Shown here: piece by piece, positions 35,079 through 43,412 of the stretch | How the letters are laid out: each line of letters opens with the position of its first letter | Position numbering within the stretch: position 1 is the first letter of the stretch | Source: Legionella steigerwaltii | Lineage (GTDB): Bacteria > Pseudomonadota > Gammaproteobacteria > Legionellales > Legionellaceae | DNA length: 64,000 nt | NCBI RefSeq assembly: GCF_001468065.1 | Contig: NZ_LNYZ01000005.1 | Span: 157,296-221,295, forward strand | Direction: 5' to 3' | Notes under the pieces: generated by a model | What the model saw: only the letters and a program-made list of their open reading frames with translations | What the model was told of the DNA's origin: nothing | The model's database searches: none | Position numbers and translations under genes: made by a program

Positions 35079-37721
35079 ATGCCAGAAAGCGAAGTTGAAG
35101 AGATATGTGTGGTAGGCGCTGGATTAATGGGGCTATCTGCGGTTGCTTATTTAATGAAAAATATCAAAGAACATGGAGATCCTAAAAAAAAATATAAAAT
35201 AACTTTAATTGAGAAGCGTAAAATCGCGTCCCTTGAAGATCAAGGAAGTGATCCCGAGAAGCAAATTAATCCCGATGAAGATTTTAATCGTTCGCAGAAA
35301 ATTATTTCTGATTTAAATTTTTATAATTCATCATGGAATGCTATGTGCTTGGAGTTATTTGATCCATCAAATGTATATAGCATATCTGGTGAAAAGTTGG
35401 TTAGAAAGGATAGCAATGAGTACGGAAAGAAAGAGAGGCCATTGACGCATCGAGAACAAATTATCCAAAGAATATTAAGAACACCTGCAGACATAAGAGG
35501 GCTTCATTCGCTCTCTATTAAATCGATACAAAAAGCTCTAGCAGAGTATATTAAAGACCCTAATAACAAATCAGATAATATGGAAATAGTACTTAAAGAT
35601 GATACAAGCATATCAGCAATTGAGTATGGCGATAACCAAAAGTCAACCTGTACAATCCAAACAGGAACTAATACTCCAGAAAAAATTAATTTTAATTCAT
35701 TATTAATTTGTGAGGGTGAAAATAGAGAGATCATAAATAAAAAATTAAATCCTGCTTTAAAAGCACAAGGCGAAAGAGAAATTCAGTTTAATTCTTTTCC
35801 ACACACAAACGAGTTTTATTGTGTTATTAGGCTAAAATTTAAAGATAGACCTGATTGGAGCCAACAACCCAAACGTTTAGATATAAAATTGTTGCAAGAT
35901 GAATTTGAATGGGAAAAAGACAGTGAACCTGAGTATGCACTCAATACCAACCTGAGGTTTGGGATCAAAAAAGACAGATACCCATTTGGTTTTTCATGTG
36001 AAATTCCTGAAAAAATATTTAATATGCCTCATGGGAGTGAAGAAGAAAAGAAAGCAAGAGAGCAAGCAATCATAAATTGGTCGCTACATTTAGCTGCTCA
36101 TGCTTATGGAACTTCAGTAGATAATTTAGAGTTTGATCCAATAGGGGGAGACCTAACGGAAAAACAGCGTATTTCAGCATTTTCACCAGATAGACAGTAT
36201 TCCGACCAAGCTCTGATTGAGCATCCAGATGGAGATCGTACGATGCTTTTTGGTGATTGTATAAGATCTCCTTTCCATCCAAGAGGTGTCTCTGCATTAG
36301 GTGAAATGATCCGAGTAAAAGATGGAACGCGAGCTATCATTACTGGTTCAGATATTCAGGAGATTCGTAGGAAACATAACTTGTTCGTAAAGCATGAAGC
36401 GTGTAGCATTCAAGCGGATATTGCAGGAGTAAAAGATGATCCGTTTAGTCCAAAACCTGCAACATCTGAAATAGAAATTAATCTGATCGATGCAGTCAGA
36501 GCAGGCGATCTTGTACGAGTTTCTGATCTGTTACGACAGGGAGCAGATCCGAATATTGTAAATCCATCAGATGATACAGAAGTACCGCTTTATATTGCTA
36601 TTTCTAGTGGAAATTTAGAAATTGCAGATGCATTATTGAAAAATGGGGCTGATCCTAATTTGCGTCCATTTCCACTTGAAATCGCCATTAAAAACGGTAA
36701 TTTGAATGCAATAAATATGCTATTGTTGTACGGCTGCGATCCTGACTACGTCAAAGATATTGTTAATATAGCGTTAACTTCAAATAACAAGGATATCATT
36801 ACTATACTCATTTTTGGTGGAGTTAACTCTTATAAACTTCTGTCGGAATTAAAAAATAGATCAACAGATAATTCAAATCCTATGGTAACCCATATAGAAA
36901 GAATAAAAGAATTAAAATATAATTTCGAAAGGACACAATCAAGTATTAGTGTCGAATCAGTAAGAGAGAGGCCTTCAAAATATTATATAGCAGCTCGAGA
37001 GAATGCATATTCTCAGCTTCGTTCTATGTGTGAAAGTATCGATTTATTAGAGATCTTCAAGTCCTCACAACTTGAAGATACATTAAATAATATATCTGAA
37101 AAGTTCAAAGAGATTACTGTTAAAAATAAATGTATCGATTATTTAGATTCGCTAATGAGTACTCTTTACATTTATAACAATGGTATCGATGAAGTTAAAG
37201 AAGGGTTCGAAAAAGCTTATAAGCAAATTCCAACAACTAATAATTTTGAACAGATACTTGAAGATTTTCGGAATCATTGTAATTCATCAACGCTCTCTAC
37301 TAGGTCTAAAGAAAAGCTTAATAACAGGATTGATGAGATTCTAAATGAAATTACACCAAAAAAACCGGTGCAGAGTGAAATTGATACTTCTGTGACCGGA
37401 AAAAAAGATCAAGAACGTGCTGAATCCCCAGAATTACCTGAGCTACAACCATTAAAAGAAAAAGATCATACTGAGAACCCTAAAAAAACCGAACAAGTTA
37501 GAAGTTTCAATCCTTTTAAGAAGTTAAAGGATCAGTTTTTCAAAATTGTTAGAGAAGAAACAGATTTGCCTGAGAGTGATGGACTAGATTTGTCTAAGAA
37601 TAATAAGAGTGATTCTTTTAAGAAGTTAAAGGATCAGTTTTTCAAAATTGTTAGAGAAGAAACGGATTTGCCTGAGAGTGAAGAATTGTCTAAAGAGGAT
37701 AAGTCAAAAACACTACAGTGA
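35079..37721 (+). CDS. Flavin monooxygenase-like protein with ankyrin repeats, candidate Dot/Icm effector
   Basis: An 880-residue protein. Residues ~6-35 form a Rossmann FAD-binding motif (VVGAGLMGLSAVAY...ITLIEKRK). HSLSIKSIQKALAEYI (~146) and FNSLLICEGENREI (~207), then the second flavin motif MLFGDCIRSPFHPRGVSA (~390), follow the order of flavoprotein hydroxylases. The spacing is reminiscent of MICAL, the actin-oxidising enzyme (tentative). Ankyrin repeats span ~468-565 (AGDLVRVSDLLRQGADPN, GNLEIADALLKNGADPN, GNLNAINMLLLYGCDP). A helical part follows, then a nearly exact double copy of a 22-residue segment (FKKLKDQFFKIVREETDLPE) and a Glu/Ser-rich C-terminus like Dot/Icm signals. It has no signal peptide. 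Local AT content is higher than in neighbouring genes. Confidence 0.8.
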   Translation: MPESEVEEICVVGAGLMGLSAVAYLMKNIKEHGDPKKKYKITLIEKRKIASLEDQGSDPEKQINPDEDFNRSQKIISDLNFYNSSWNAMCLELFDPSNVYSISGEKLVRKDSNEYGKKERPLTHREQIIQRILRTPADIRGLHSLSIKSIQKALAEYIKDPNNKSDNMEIVLKDDTSISAIEYGDNQKSTCTIQTGTNTPEKINFNSLLICEGENREIINKKLNPALKAQGEREIQFNSFPHTNEFYCVIRLKFKDRPDWSQQPKRLDIKLLQDEFEWEKDSEPEYALNTNLRFGIKKDRYPFGFSCEIPEKIFNMPHGSEEEKKAREQAIINWSLHLAAHAYGTSVDNLEFDPIGGDLTEKQRISAFSPDRQYSDQALIEHPDGDRTMLFGDCIRSPFHPRGVSALGEMIRVKDGTRAIITGSDIQEIRRKHNLFVKHEACSIQADIAGVKDDPFSPKPATSEIEINLIDAVRAGDLVRVSDLLRQGADPNIVNPSDDTEVPLYIAISSGNLEIADALLKNGADPNLRPFPLEIAIKNGNLNAINMLLLYGCDPDYVKDIVNIALTSNNKDIITILIFGGVNSYKLLSELKNRSTDNSNPMVTHIERIKELKYNFERTQSSISVESVRERPSKYYIAARENAYSQLRSMCESIDLLEIFKSSQLEDTLNNISEKFKEITVKNKCIDYLDSLMSTLYIYNNGIDEVKEGFEKAYKQIPTTNNFEQILEDFRNHCNSSTLSTRSKEKLNNRIDEILNEITPKKPVQSEIDTSVTGKKDQERAESPELPELQPLKEKDHTENPKKTEQVRSFNPFKKLKDQFFKIVREETDLPESDGLDLSKNNKSDSFKKLKDQFFKIVREETDLPESEELSKEDKSKTLQ
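37513..37682 (+). repeat. Internal tandem duplication in the flavin/ankyrin gene
   Basis: A 68-bp segment (37513-37580) recurs at 37615-37682 with a period of 102 bp and a single difference (ACA/ACG). It encodes the repeated segment FKKLKDQFFKIVREETDLPE. The near identity at the DNA level means a recent duplication. Confidence 0.9.
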
Positions 37722-38117
37722 AAAATAACGCATGGTTTGAATCTTCTTTAATGTGTAGTTTAAATGAGATCTAAAAGTCACCTTTTTTTCAAGAAAATCC
37801 CTAATATTTTACCTTCTGAGTACATTGAGTCATCGATTAGCACGTCTGTTTATTGCAAATAGGATTGTAAGTATTAATACCGTTTGTAAGCAAACGGATA
37901 CTTGATTTTTAACCCCGGCATTTTAAGTTTGGAAAACTCGGGTAAAGATGGGTAGTAAGAATTTTATTTATGTTTCGTTCAACTCGAGCGCTGTATAGTT
38001 AAAATACCGAGTCTCGCTTCGCTGCATCCACGCTCGATAATTGTTAGTTCAAAGAACACTTAAATTAAAGCGAATAATTCGCTATTATTTGTTCAAGCTG
38101 ATCTAAGGTTATTTAAC
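37722..38117. other. Non-coding gap with the right copy of the flanking repeat
   Basis: 396 bp. It holds the right copy of the flanking repeat at 37903-37947 (a decayed duplicate of the ABC ATPase gene end). A degenerate family A arm at about 38004-38036 (ACCGAGTCTCGCTTCGCTGC) follows, mirroring the order at 34711-34828. CGTTTGTAAGCAAACG at 37881-37896 is a small palindrome. The promoter of the GTPase gene must lie at the right end. Confidence 0.6.
37903..37947 (+). repeat. Right copy of imperfect direct repeat flanking the ankyrin-gene island
   Basis: 45 bases matching 34711-34754 with about five differences. It is not part of any gene here, so it is the derived copy, and the ATPase gene end is the source. 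Confidence 0.8.
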
Positions 38118-39053
38118 ATGGAATTTAAAAGAGAATATGATGAGCACTTCAAAATTATCCTTCTAGGGGACAACGCGGTTGGAAAATCCTGTTTGATGCT
38201 TACTTACTGTGGTGGAACCCTTCACCTTTCTGATGAATATATGGACACAATGGGGGTTGATCAGCAAATAAAAAAGGTTAATGCCTTTAATAAAAAAATA
38301 CAATTACGTATCTGGGACGCATCGGGAGCTCCAAAATTACAAGAAAAAGTAATAGGATCCTATTTTAGCAGTGTAGATGGCGCCTTGATTTGTTTTGATC
38401 TAACCCGAATAGAAACTTTGCAGCATACGAGAAAATACGTTGAGCATTTAAGAGCAACTAAAAAAGATGCACCTATGATAATCATTGGTTGCAAAGCAGA
38501 TTTGGACCAACGACGAGCAATATCCGCTGAACAAGCAAAGGACTTTGCTAATGAATTGGGACTCGATTATTTAGAAGTTTCCGCTCTCAAAAAAGTGAAT
38601 ATTGATGAACCATTTACCCGAATCCTTAAGCAAATATATATTTACAAGCAATTAAATAAGGTAAAACCCACTCTAGAAGGGTATTTAAATGATTATTTAA
38701 AATTCACTAATCCCAAAAATCAGGCAAATTTCTTTATAGAACAAGGCGTGTCTTTAAGCAAGGAAGAAGAGAAGCTAAGAGCTGAATATAAAACTCTCTT
38801 TGGAAAATTATTTGCTTGCAGAAGCATAGAAGATTTAGTTGAGTTATGTGGAAAAGCATCCGAGTACCTGGAAAATGCAAATGATCTTCATGAACGTGAC
38901 AATCCCGTTTTAAGTAGTTTTGTATCAAGTCCTCTCTCAAAAGCGTTGAAGCAAACATTAAATGTTTTAACGAATATGTTAGGAGAAATGATGGGTATAT
39001 CCACTACAAAAGCATTGATAGCTCAGAGAAAAACCGTGGCTCATGCACTTTAA
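38118..39053 (+). CDS. Rab-like small GTPase with long C-terminal extension, candidate Dot/Icm effector
   Basis: A 311-residue protein whose first ~175 residues are a Rab-type GTPase. The P-loop is intact (LLGDNAVGKSCLM), switch I is DTMGVD and switch II is WDASGAPKLQ. G4 is IIGCKADL and G5 is EVSALK. The catalytic Gln is Ala and the G4 Asn is Cys, so hydrolysis and guanine selectivity should be weak. The last ~135 residues are helical, with no CaaX or CC prenylation end (it ends RKTVAHAL). AAGG lies 9 bases before the ATG. It is distinct from the CaaX GTPase at 2386. Rab-like genes are known from L. longbeachae and are thought to be acquired from eukaryotes. Confidence 0.83.
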   Translation: MEFKREYDEHFKIILLGDNAVGKSCLMLTYCGGTLHLSDEYMDTMGVDQQIKKVNAFNKKIQLRIWDASGAPKLQEKVIGSYFSSVDGALICFDLTRIETLQHTRKYVEHLRATKKDAPMIIIGCKADLDQRRAISAEQAKDFANELGLDYLEVSALKKVNIDEPFTRILKQIYIYKQLNKVKPTLEGYLNDYLKFTNPKNQANFFIEQGVSLSKEEEKLRAEYKTLFGKLFACRSIEDLVELCGKASEYLENANDLHERDNPVLSSFVSSPLSKALKQTLNVLTNMLGEMMGISTTKALIAQRKTVAHAL

Positions 39054-39072
39054 ATACAACAGCGCGTTCATG

Positions 39073-39455
39073 TACGTAAACGTATGCGTGCCCGAAGCGG
39101 GGCCTATATTACAAATGGAACATCGTTTTGGAGAATAACCTTTGATTTTGTCAGGCCAAGGCCCATAGCCGTCAGGCTAAGGAAAAACTCATTTAACACA
39201 CCCTCATCCTAGCCCTCTCCCGCAAGCGGGAGAGGGGATTTTTTAGTTGATTTTGTTTTTTTATCCCCTCGCCCCTTTGGGGAGAGGGTTAGGGTGAGGG
39301 GGTTTAAGCATATTTTTCTTAGCCTGACGGCTATGGGCCAAGGCCTGACCTACTTTTAAAGCTGGATCTCAGGATACTTGGATCATTTTGATCAACACAA
39401 TAATCTAAACATCGGCTTTTTCGAGCACGCTCATGGGCACGTATACGTTTACGTA
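39073..39455. repeat. Three palindromic elements nested inside one another
   Basis: The outer inverted repeat is 39073-39093 with 39435-39455 (20 of 21 match). The middle one is 39150-39181 with 39318-39349 (30 of 32 match, GTCAGGCC...AGGCTAAG). The inner one is 39198-39237 with 39264-39302 (CCCTCATCCTAGCCCTCTCC type, family C). The three layers have unrelated sequences and share an approximate centre. They fill the gap between convergent stop codons. Confidence 0.92.
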
Positions 39456-39462
39456 AAGTGAA

Positions 39463-40074
39463 TTACCCTTTCCGTGTAAGGTAATTCAATATTTCCAATA
39501 AACGCTCTGGACTACCAGCCATTTGTAAGTCTGTTTTATATTTATTATTCACTACAAAAGCAGGAACAGCATTAATTTGGTAAGTGCCCATGAGGCTCAT
39601 GCCATTTTGTACACGCATATCGATTGTTGGCGAATTTTCAAAAGCACTTTTTGCAATTTCCTTATCGACACCTTGGGTAATAAAGAAATTGATCATCGCT
39701 TGTTTTGAATCTAAGGATTTTCTCTCTTCTTGTATGGCTTTAAAGAGTAAGGGGTCCATTTTATCAGAAAGAGCAAGTGTTTTTGCAGTGTAATAGGCTT
39801 TAGCATAAAGCTCCCAAGAGGGTTTGAAGACTACAGGAACGCGTTCGAATTGAATGTTATTACCCATTTTGCTAACCCATACATCGAGCGGCGCTTCTAT
39901 TTTGTAACACCAGGGGCAGCCATAACTAAAAAACTCTTCAATGATGGGGGTTTTATTCTTATTGTTAGTTGCTTGGGAATTGCTAACAACTTGATAATCC
40001 TTACCTTCAACAAATGACGCCGCTAGGGCCATTGCGGGTAAGAGCAAGAATACAGCGATTAATTTTTTTAACAT
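39463..40074 (-). CDS. dsbA: Periplasmic thiol:disulfide oxidoreductase DsbA
   Basis: Introduces disulfides into exported proteins. A 203-residue protein with a signal peptide (MLKKLIAVFLLLPAMALA) and a thioredoxin fold. The active site is YGCPWCYKIE (~52-61); CPWC rather than the CPHC of E. coli may shift its redox potential. The cis-Pro loop is INAVPAFVVN (~168). It begins 12 bases after the cytochrome c4 gene. The set engB, cytochrome c4, dsbA is a conserved neighbourhood in gammaproteobacteria such as Pseudomonas, which supports both calls. Confidence 0.93.
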   Translation of the reverse strand: MLKKLIAVFLLLPAMALAASFVEGKDYQVVSNSQATNNKNKTPIIEEFFSYGCPWCYKIEAPLDVWVSKMGNNIQFERVPVVFKPSWELYAKAYYTAKTLALSDKMDPLLFKAIQEERKSLDSKQAMINFFITQGVDKEIAKSAFENSPTIDMRVQNGMSLMGTYQINAVPAFVVNNKYKTDLQMAGSPERLLEILNYLTRKG

Positions 40075-40086
40075 AATTTAGTTTTC

Positions 40087-40821
40087 CTAATGTAACCCTT
40101 CAATATAATGTGCAACTGCTTCCATATCATACTGGCTCATTCTACTGCTAATATCTTGCATGATATGGTTTAAATCGTTTTTCCGTTTACCGTCTTTAAA
40201 TGCATTTAATTGCAATACGGTATAAGCAGCATGTTGACCCGAAAGCACAGGGAAACCTGCTTGGGAATTACCTGTTCCTTTAGGGCCATGGCAGGCAATG
40301 CACGCTGTAATCCTTTTTGTAAAATCTCCTCCACGGTAAATTTGTTCACCACGTTTAAGAAATTTTTCGGGTGTGCTGCCTTGCGCAAGAGGCATTTTAG
40401 CATAATATGCAGCCAAGTCATCCATATCCTGCTCGTTCAGCATGGCAACCAGAGCACGCATAGTCGGCACGTCACGTTGGGTACCCTCTTTTATGTCTTT
40501 AAGTTGTTTTATAAAGTATTTGGGATGTTGTCCGGCGATATTAGGCCAGTCAGGATTTGGACTATTGCCCTGTAGGCCATGACATGCAGTACAAACTGCT
40601 ACCTTATTTGCAGTAGACTTCTTTCGAAACTCTACTGAGGACAACTGCGTTGTCGGTACAGTGCTCGAATCCTCATGTACTAACGTGTACACTCCGGTTC
40701 TGTGCTCCGTTCCCCCTGGAATTTGTCTCTCTGCAGCGAGTTTCGAAAGAAGTCTAGTGTTTTCTTGGGCAAAAAGGATGAGTGGTACGCAGAGAATAAA
40801 AGTGAGTACAAATTTTTTCAT
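40087..40821 (-). CDS. Diheme cytochrome c4 with an in-frame palindromic insertion
   Basis: Periplasmic electron carrier of 244 residues. A signal peptide (MKKFVLTFILCVPLILFA) is followed by two heme c sites, CTACHG (~76) and CIACHG (~174). Each is followed by a distal segment with Met (PTMRALVAMLNEQDM and HIMQDISSRMSQYDM). Between the signal peptide and the first heme domain, residues ~22-69 (QIPGGTEHRTGVYTLV...) are low in homology to cytochromes. They are encoded exactly by a 143-bp palindrome with perfect ends. Without it the protein has normal c4 length. The insertion falls in the unstructured N-terminal linker and keeps the frame. Confidence 0.9.
   Translation of the reverse strand: MKKFVLTFILCVPLILFAQENTRLLSKLAAERQIPGGTEHRTGVYTLVHEDSSTVPTTQLSSVEFRKKSTANKVAVCTACHGLQGNSPNPDWPNIAGQHPKYFIKQLKDIKEGTQRDVPTMRALVAMLNEQDMDDLAAYYAKMPLAQGSTPEKFLKRGEQIYRGGDFTKRITACIACHGPKGTGNSQAGFPVLSGQHAAYTVLQLNAFKDGKRKNDLNHIMQDISSRMSQYDMEAVAHYIEGLH
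40614..40756. repeat. 143-bp palindromic element inside the cytochrome c4 gene (family D)
   Basis: Perfect 19-bp terminal inverted repeats (TAGACTTCTTTCGAAACTC at 40614-40632 and its complement at 40738-40756), with TGTAC/GTACA near the centre. The whole element is read in frame as about 48 amino acids. Confidence 0.9.
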
Positions 40822-40892
40822 CGATTTCTCATAATAAATTCTTGAAGTAATGGTACACTGCCTTGGTTGAAATTCGAAATATTATAACCCAT

Positions 40893-41522
40893 ATGTCAGA
40901 AAATCCTTATTCTAAAGCAGTATTCTTAAAAAGTGCTGCACGTGTATCTCATTTGCCTGAGGACTCAGGATATGAAGTTGCTTTTGCTGGCCGCTCGAAC
41001 GCAGGCAAATCCAGCGCATTAAATTGTTTAACGGGCATTAAAAATTTGGCAAGAACCAGTAAAACACCTGGACGTACCCAGTTAATTAATTTATTTGGGA
41101 TCGATGAAGAGCGCCGTCTTGTTGATTTACCGGGTTATGGCTATGCCAAAGTTGCCTTACAAGTGAAAATGGATTGGCAAAAAAATTTAGCGCATTATTT
41201 GGAAGTCAGAAAAAGCTTAAAAGGGTTGATTTTATTAATGGACATTCGCCATCCTTTAAAAGATCTGGACGTGATGATGATCGATTGGGCTATAGATCGA
41301 GAGCTGCCAGTCCATATTTTGCTGACTAAGTCAGATAAATTAAGTCGTAGTGATGTAAAGAATACGGTACTTAAAGTGCGTAAGCACTATGAGTTGGCGG
41401 AGCATTTAATCACAGTTCAATCTTTTTCTTCATTGAAGAAAGACGGGGTTAACGAATTAATTGCTTTGTTAAATCAATGGCTTAATTGGAATAAATGCGC
41501 GAAAATGAAACAAAGTGAATAA
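40893..41522 (+). CDS. engB: Ribosome-biogenesis GTPase EngB (YihA/YsxC)
   Basis: Essential GTPase for large-subunit maturation, 209 residues from the ATG at 40893. A TTG further up (40863) would add ten residues not seen in the family. G1 is FAGRSNAGKSSALN, G2 lies around KTPGRTQLIN, G3 is LVDLPGYGYAKV, G4 is LLTKSDKLSR and G5 is VQSFSSLKKDGV. It is divergent from cytochrome c4 with a short shared promoter region. Confidence 0.95.
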   Translation: MSENPYSKAVFLKSAARVSHLPEDSGYEVAFAGRSNAGKSSALNCLTGIKNLARTSKTPGRTQLINLFGIDEERRLVDLPGYGYAKVALQVKMDWQKNLAHYLEVRKSLKGLILLMDIRHPLKDLDVMMIDWAIDRELPVHILLTKSDKLSRSDVKNTVLKVRKHYELAEHLITVQSFSSLKKDGVNELIALLNQWLNWNKCAKMKQSE

Positions 41523-41730
41523 TTTTCTCAAGTAATAGAAATTTCTTATTTTGGTTTTTGAGCAATATTTTGACAGCTCTATTGCTAAATAGCCCTGAAA
41601 TGTGTAAACAGAAGAGTAAAAGAAGTTATGATAAATTTTTAATCTGAGAAATATTTGTTTTTGACGCGAAAAATTAAAAGTTTCTTTCATGGCTAAGTAT
41701 ATTTTTTAATTTTTACATAGGATATGTTTC

Positions 41731-43035
41731 ATGCGTTCCAAACCGATGCGTTTTTTTTCGAGTACAAAAACTAATCCCGTTCATCCTAAAGTGTGGTTTG
41801 ACCAACAATTATATCTCAGTGGTTTAAAAGGAAAATTTCTACCAAAAACGTTAGTAGATACTCAGTCGTCAGCCAAAGTTTTCTATAATAGAAAATACTT
41901 CAATAATCTGTCTGAAGTTTCGGATTCATTAAAAAAAATACCCGCAATTAATGTGGATGGTGATCGAGAAGTCTATAAGCAAAATGGTGAGCGAGTTGAG
42001 GATGGACCTAAGTTTTTTTCACAAATCCCCGATGATCACCCTGAATTTTTATCTCCTGCTAAAAGATTAACAGCGGCAAAAAAAATTATTTCCTCTAACA
42101 GTCTGATATTGGGATGCGGAGGATATCCTCATACTAACCCCTTGAGTTTATATAAAATTCCATTTAAAGCATCGATTTTTTCATTGGCAGGTGCTGCTTT
42201 TGAAAACAGCTACCTTCATAGTAGATTGTTCATGCTGGATCCTTATAATCCTAAAATTACAACCAACGCATTCAGCCATTTATATAAAAATACTCCTGTT
42301 GATTTTGCTGACGCTAAAAAGGAGCTTGGAACTTATGATTTAAATTCATCTATGACCCGTATAAGAGTAGGATTTCCTTTACTCGGCCGTACTTCATCTG
42401 GTTTTTATTATCCTACATTTGGTAAGGCAAATGCAGTTATTTTTTTAACAAGCGCCTATTTTCAACATCAGTTGGAAGACATCTCATTACTCCTTACCTC
42501 GATAAATGAATCGGCTAAAGAAGCTGGAAAGCCTGCTTTCTTAAAAGCAACAGCTGTAGGTATGGGTTTTTTTGCTAAGGTCGATGGTTCTTATAGCATC
42601 CAGCATATCCTTTTCCCTTACTATGTACGTGCATTTAAAAAATTGATTACTGAAAACTCTTATTCCTGGATAGCAAAAATTGAATTTCCTGTTTTCGATG
42701 AAACGCAACAAATGCAATTTGATGATATTTTCGATACCTCCGAGGGTGCGGTTGATGTCTCCAGAAGTACCCGTGATGTATTAAAATTTACTGAGGAAGA
42801 GCAAAAAAAATATTTCATTAGCGTCATAAACCCTTCTGATGCTTTTGCTTATACAGGCAATGAATGGGGTTATGGAAGTGTTGAGGCGATGATTGGCCTT
42901 AATAGTTCTTTACGTTTGGATCAGGTTTCTCATGCCAATCCAATGCTTTTAGATTCGGCTCATTATGTTGGAATTGACATTCATGAGGATTACAGTACTG
43001 ATATTCATAAGGAAAAATCTCTATCTCCTATATAA
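41731..43035 (+). CDS. Hypothetical Legionella protein, candidate effector (possible macrodomain-like C-terminal half)
   Basis: A 434-residue protein I do not recognise. It has no signal peptide or membrane helix. Glycine-rich LILGCGGYPHTNPLSL (~125), TAVGMGFFAKVDGSYSI (~275) and VINPSDAFAYTGNEWGYGS (~371) suggest a nucleotide-binding alpha/beta fold. The last two recall the two ligand loops of macrodomains (weak inference from pattern only). AGGAT lies 8 bases before the ATG. It begins MRSK, like the next gene, and both lie on the accessory side of engB, suggesting a pair of horizontally acquired effectors. Confidence 0.5.
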   Translation: MRSKPMRFFSSTKTNPVHPKVWFDQQLYLSGLKGKFLPKTLVDTQSSAKVFYNRKYFNNLSEVSDSLKKIPAINVDGDREVYKQNGERVEDGPKFFSQIPDDHPEFLSPAKRLTAAKKIISSNSLILGCGGYPHTNPLSLYKIPFKASIFSLAGAAFENSYLHSRLFMLDPYNPKITTNAFSHLYKNTPVDFADAKKELGTYDLNSSMTRIRVGFPLLGRTSSGFYYPTFGKANAVIFLTSAYFQHQLEDISLLLTSINESAKEAGKPAFLKATAVGMGFFAKVDGSYSIQHILFPYYVRAFKKLITENSYSWIAKIEFPVFDETQQMQFDDIFDTSEGAVDVSRSTRDVLKFTEEEQKKYFISVINPSDAFAYTGNEWGYGSVEAMIGLNSSLRLDQVSHANPMLLDSAHYVGIDIHEDYSTDIHKEKSLSPI

Positions 43036-43412
43036 TTTTGGGACGAATTTAAAAACTCAAGATATTAAGAAAGGAGGACTTAAGTAATGTCTTAGGTAGT
43101 CTATGGCCTCGATGATTTTAAGAGGCAGTTTTATAATAAAGGGAATAATTCTCTTACTCTACTTCATATAACTCATAAATTAAAACAACATTCACCTTAC
43201 TTGCAAACAAACCACGCATATTTCATTTCATAGTGACTTCAGGGCTAGAAATCATGGGCGCATAAATAATACGGCGTAATAAACCATTTCTTTAAAAAGA
43301 TAATTTCATTGAAATTTATGTTTATAAAAAATACATTATGATTATATATTAATCATATTTCTAATTTCAGCACTATAATAAATATATAATCATTTAAAAT
43401 GAGAGTGAAGTT
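43036..43412. other. Non-coding gap between the two MRSK genes
   Basis: 377 bp, very AT-rich towards the right. At 43071 a textbook AAGGAGG precedes ATG-TCT-TAG at 43087, a two-codon reading frame that may be the relic of a lost gene start. There is no hairpin or repeat of note. Confidence 0.4.

Noticed and set aside
43071..43095. Strong AAGGAGG followed by ATG at 43087 as a small gene
   Set aside because: The frame is ATG-TCT-TAG, only two codons; no downstream frame restores a protein. At most a gene relic.
43079..43098. PmrA-box-like pair of CTTAA/CTTAG half-sites before the second MRSK gene
   Set aside because: Half-site spacing is off by one base, the second site is imperfect, and it lies over 300 bases before the start codon.
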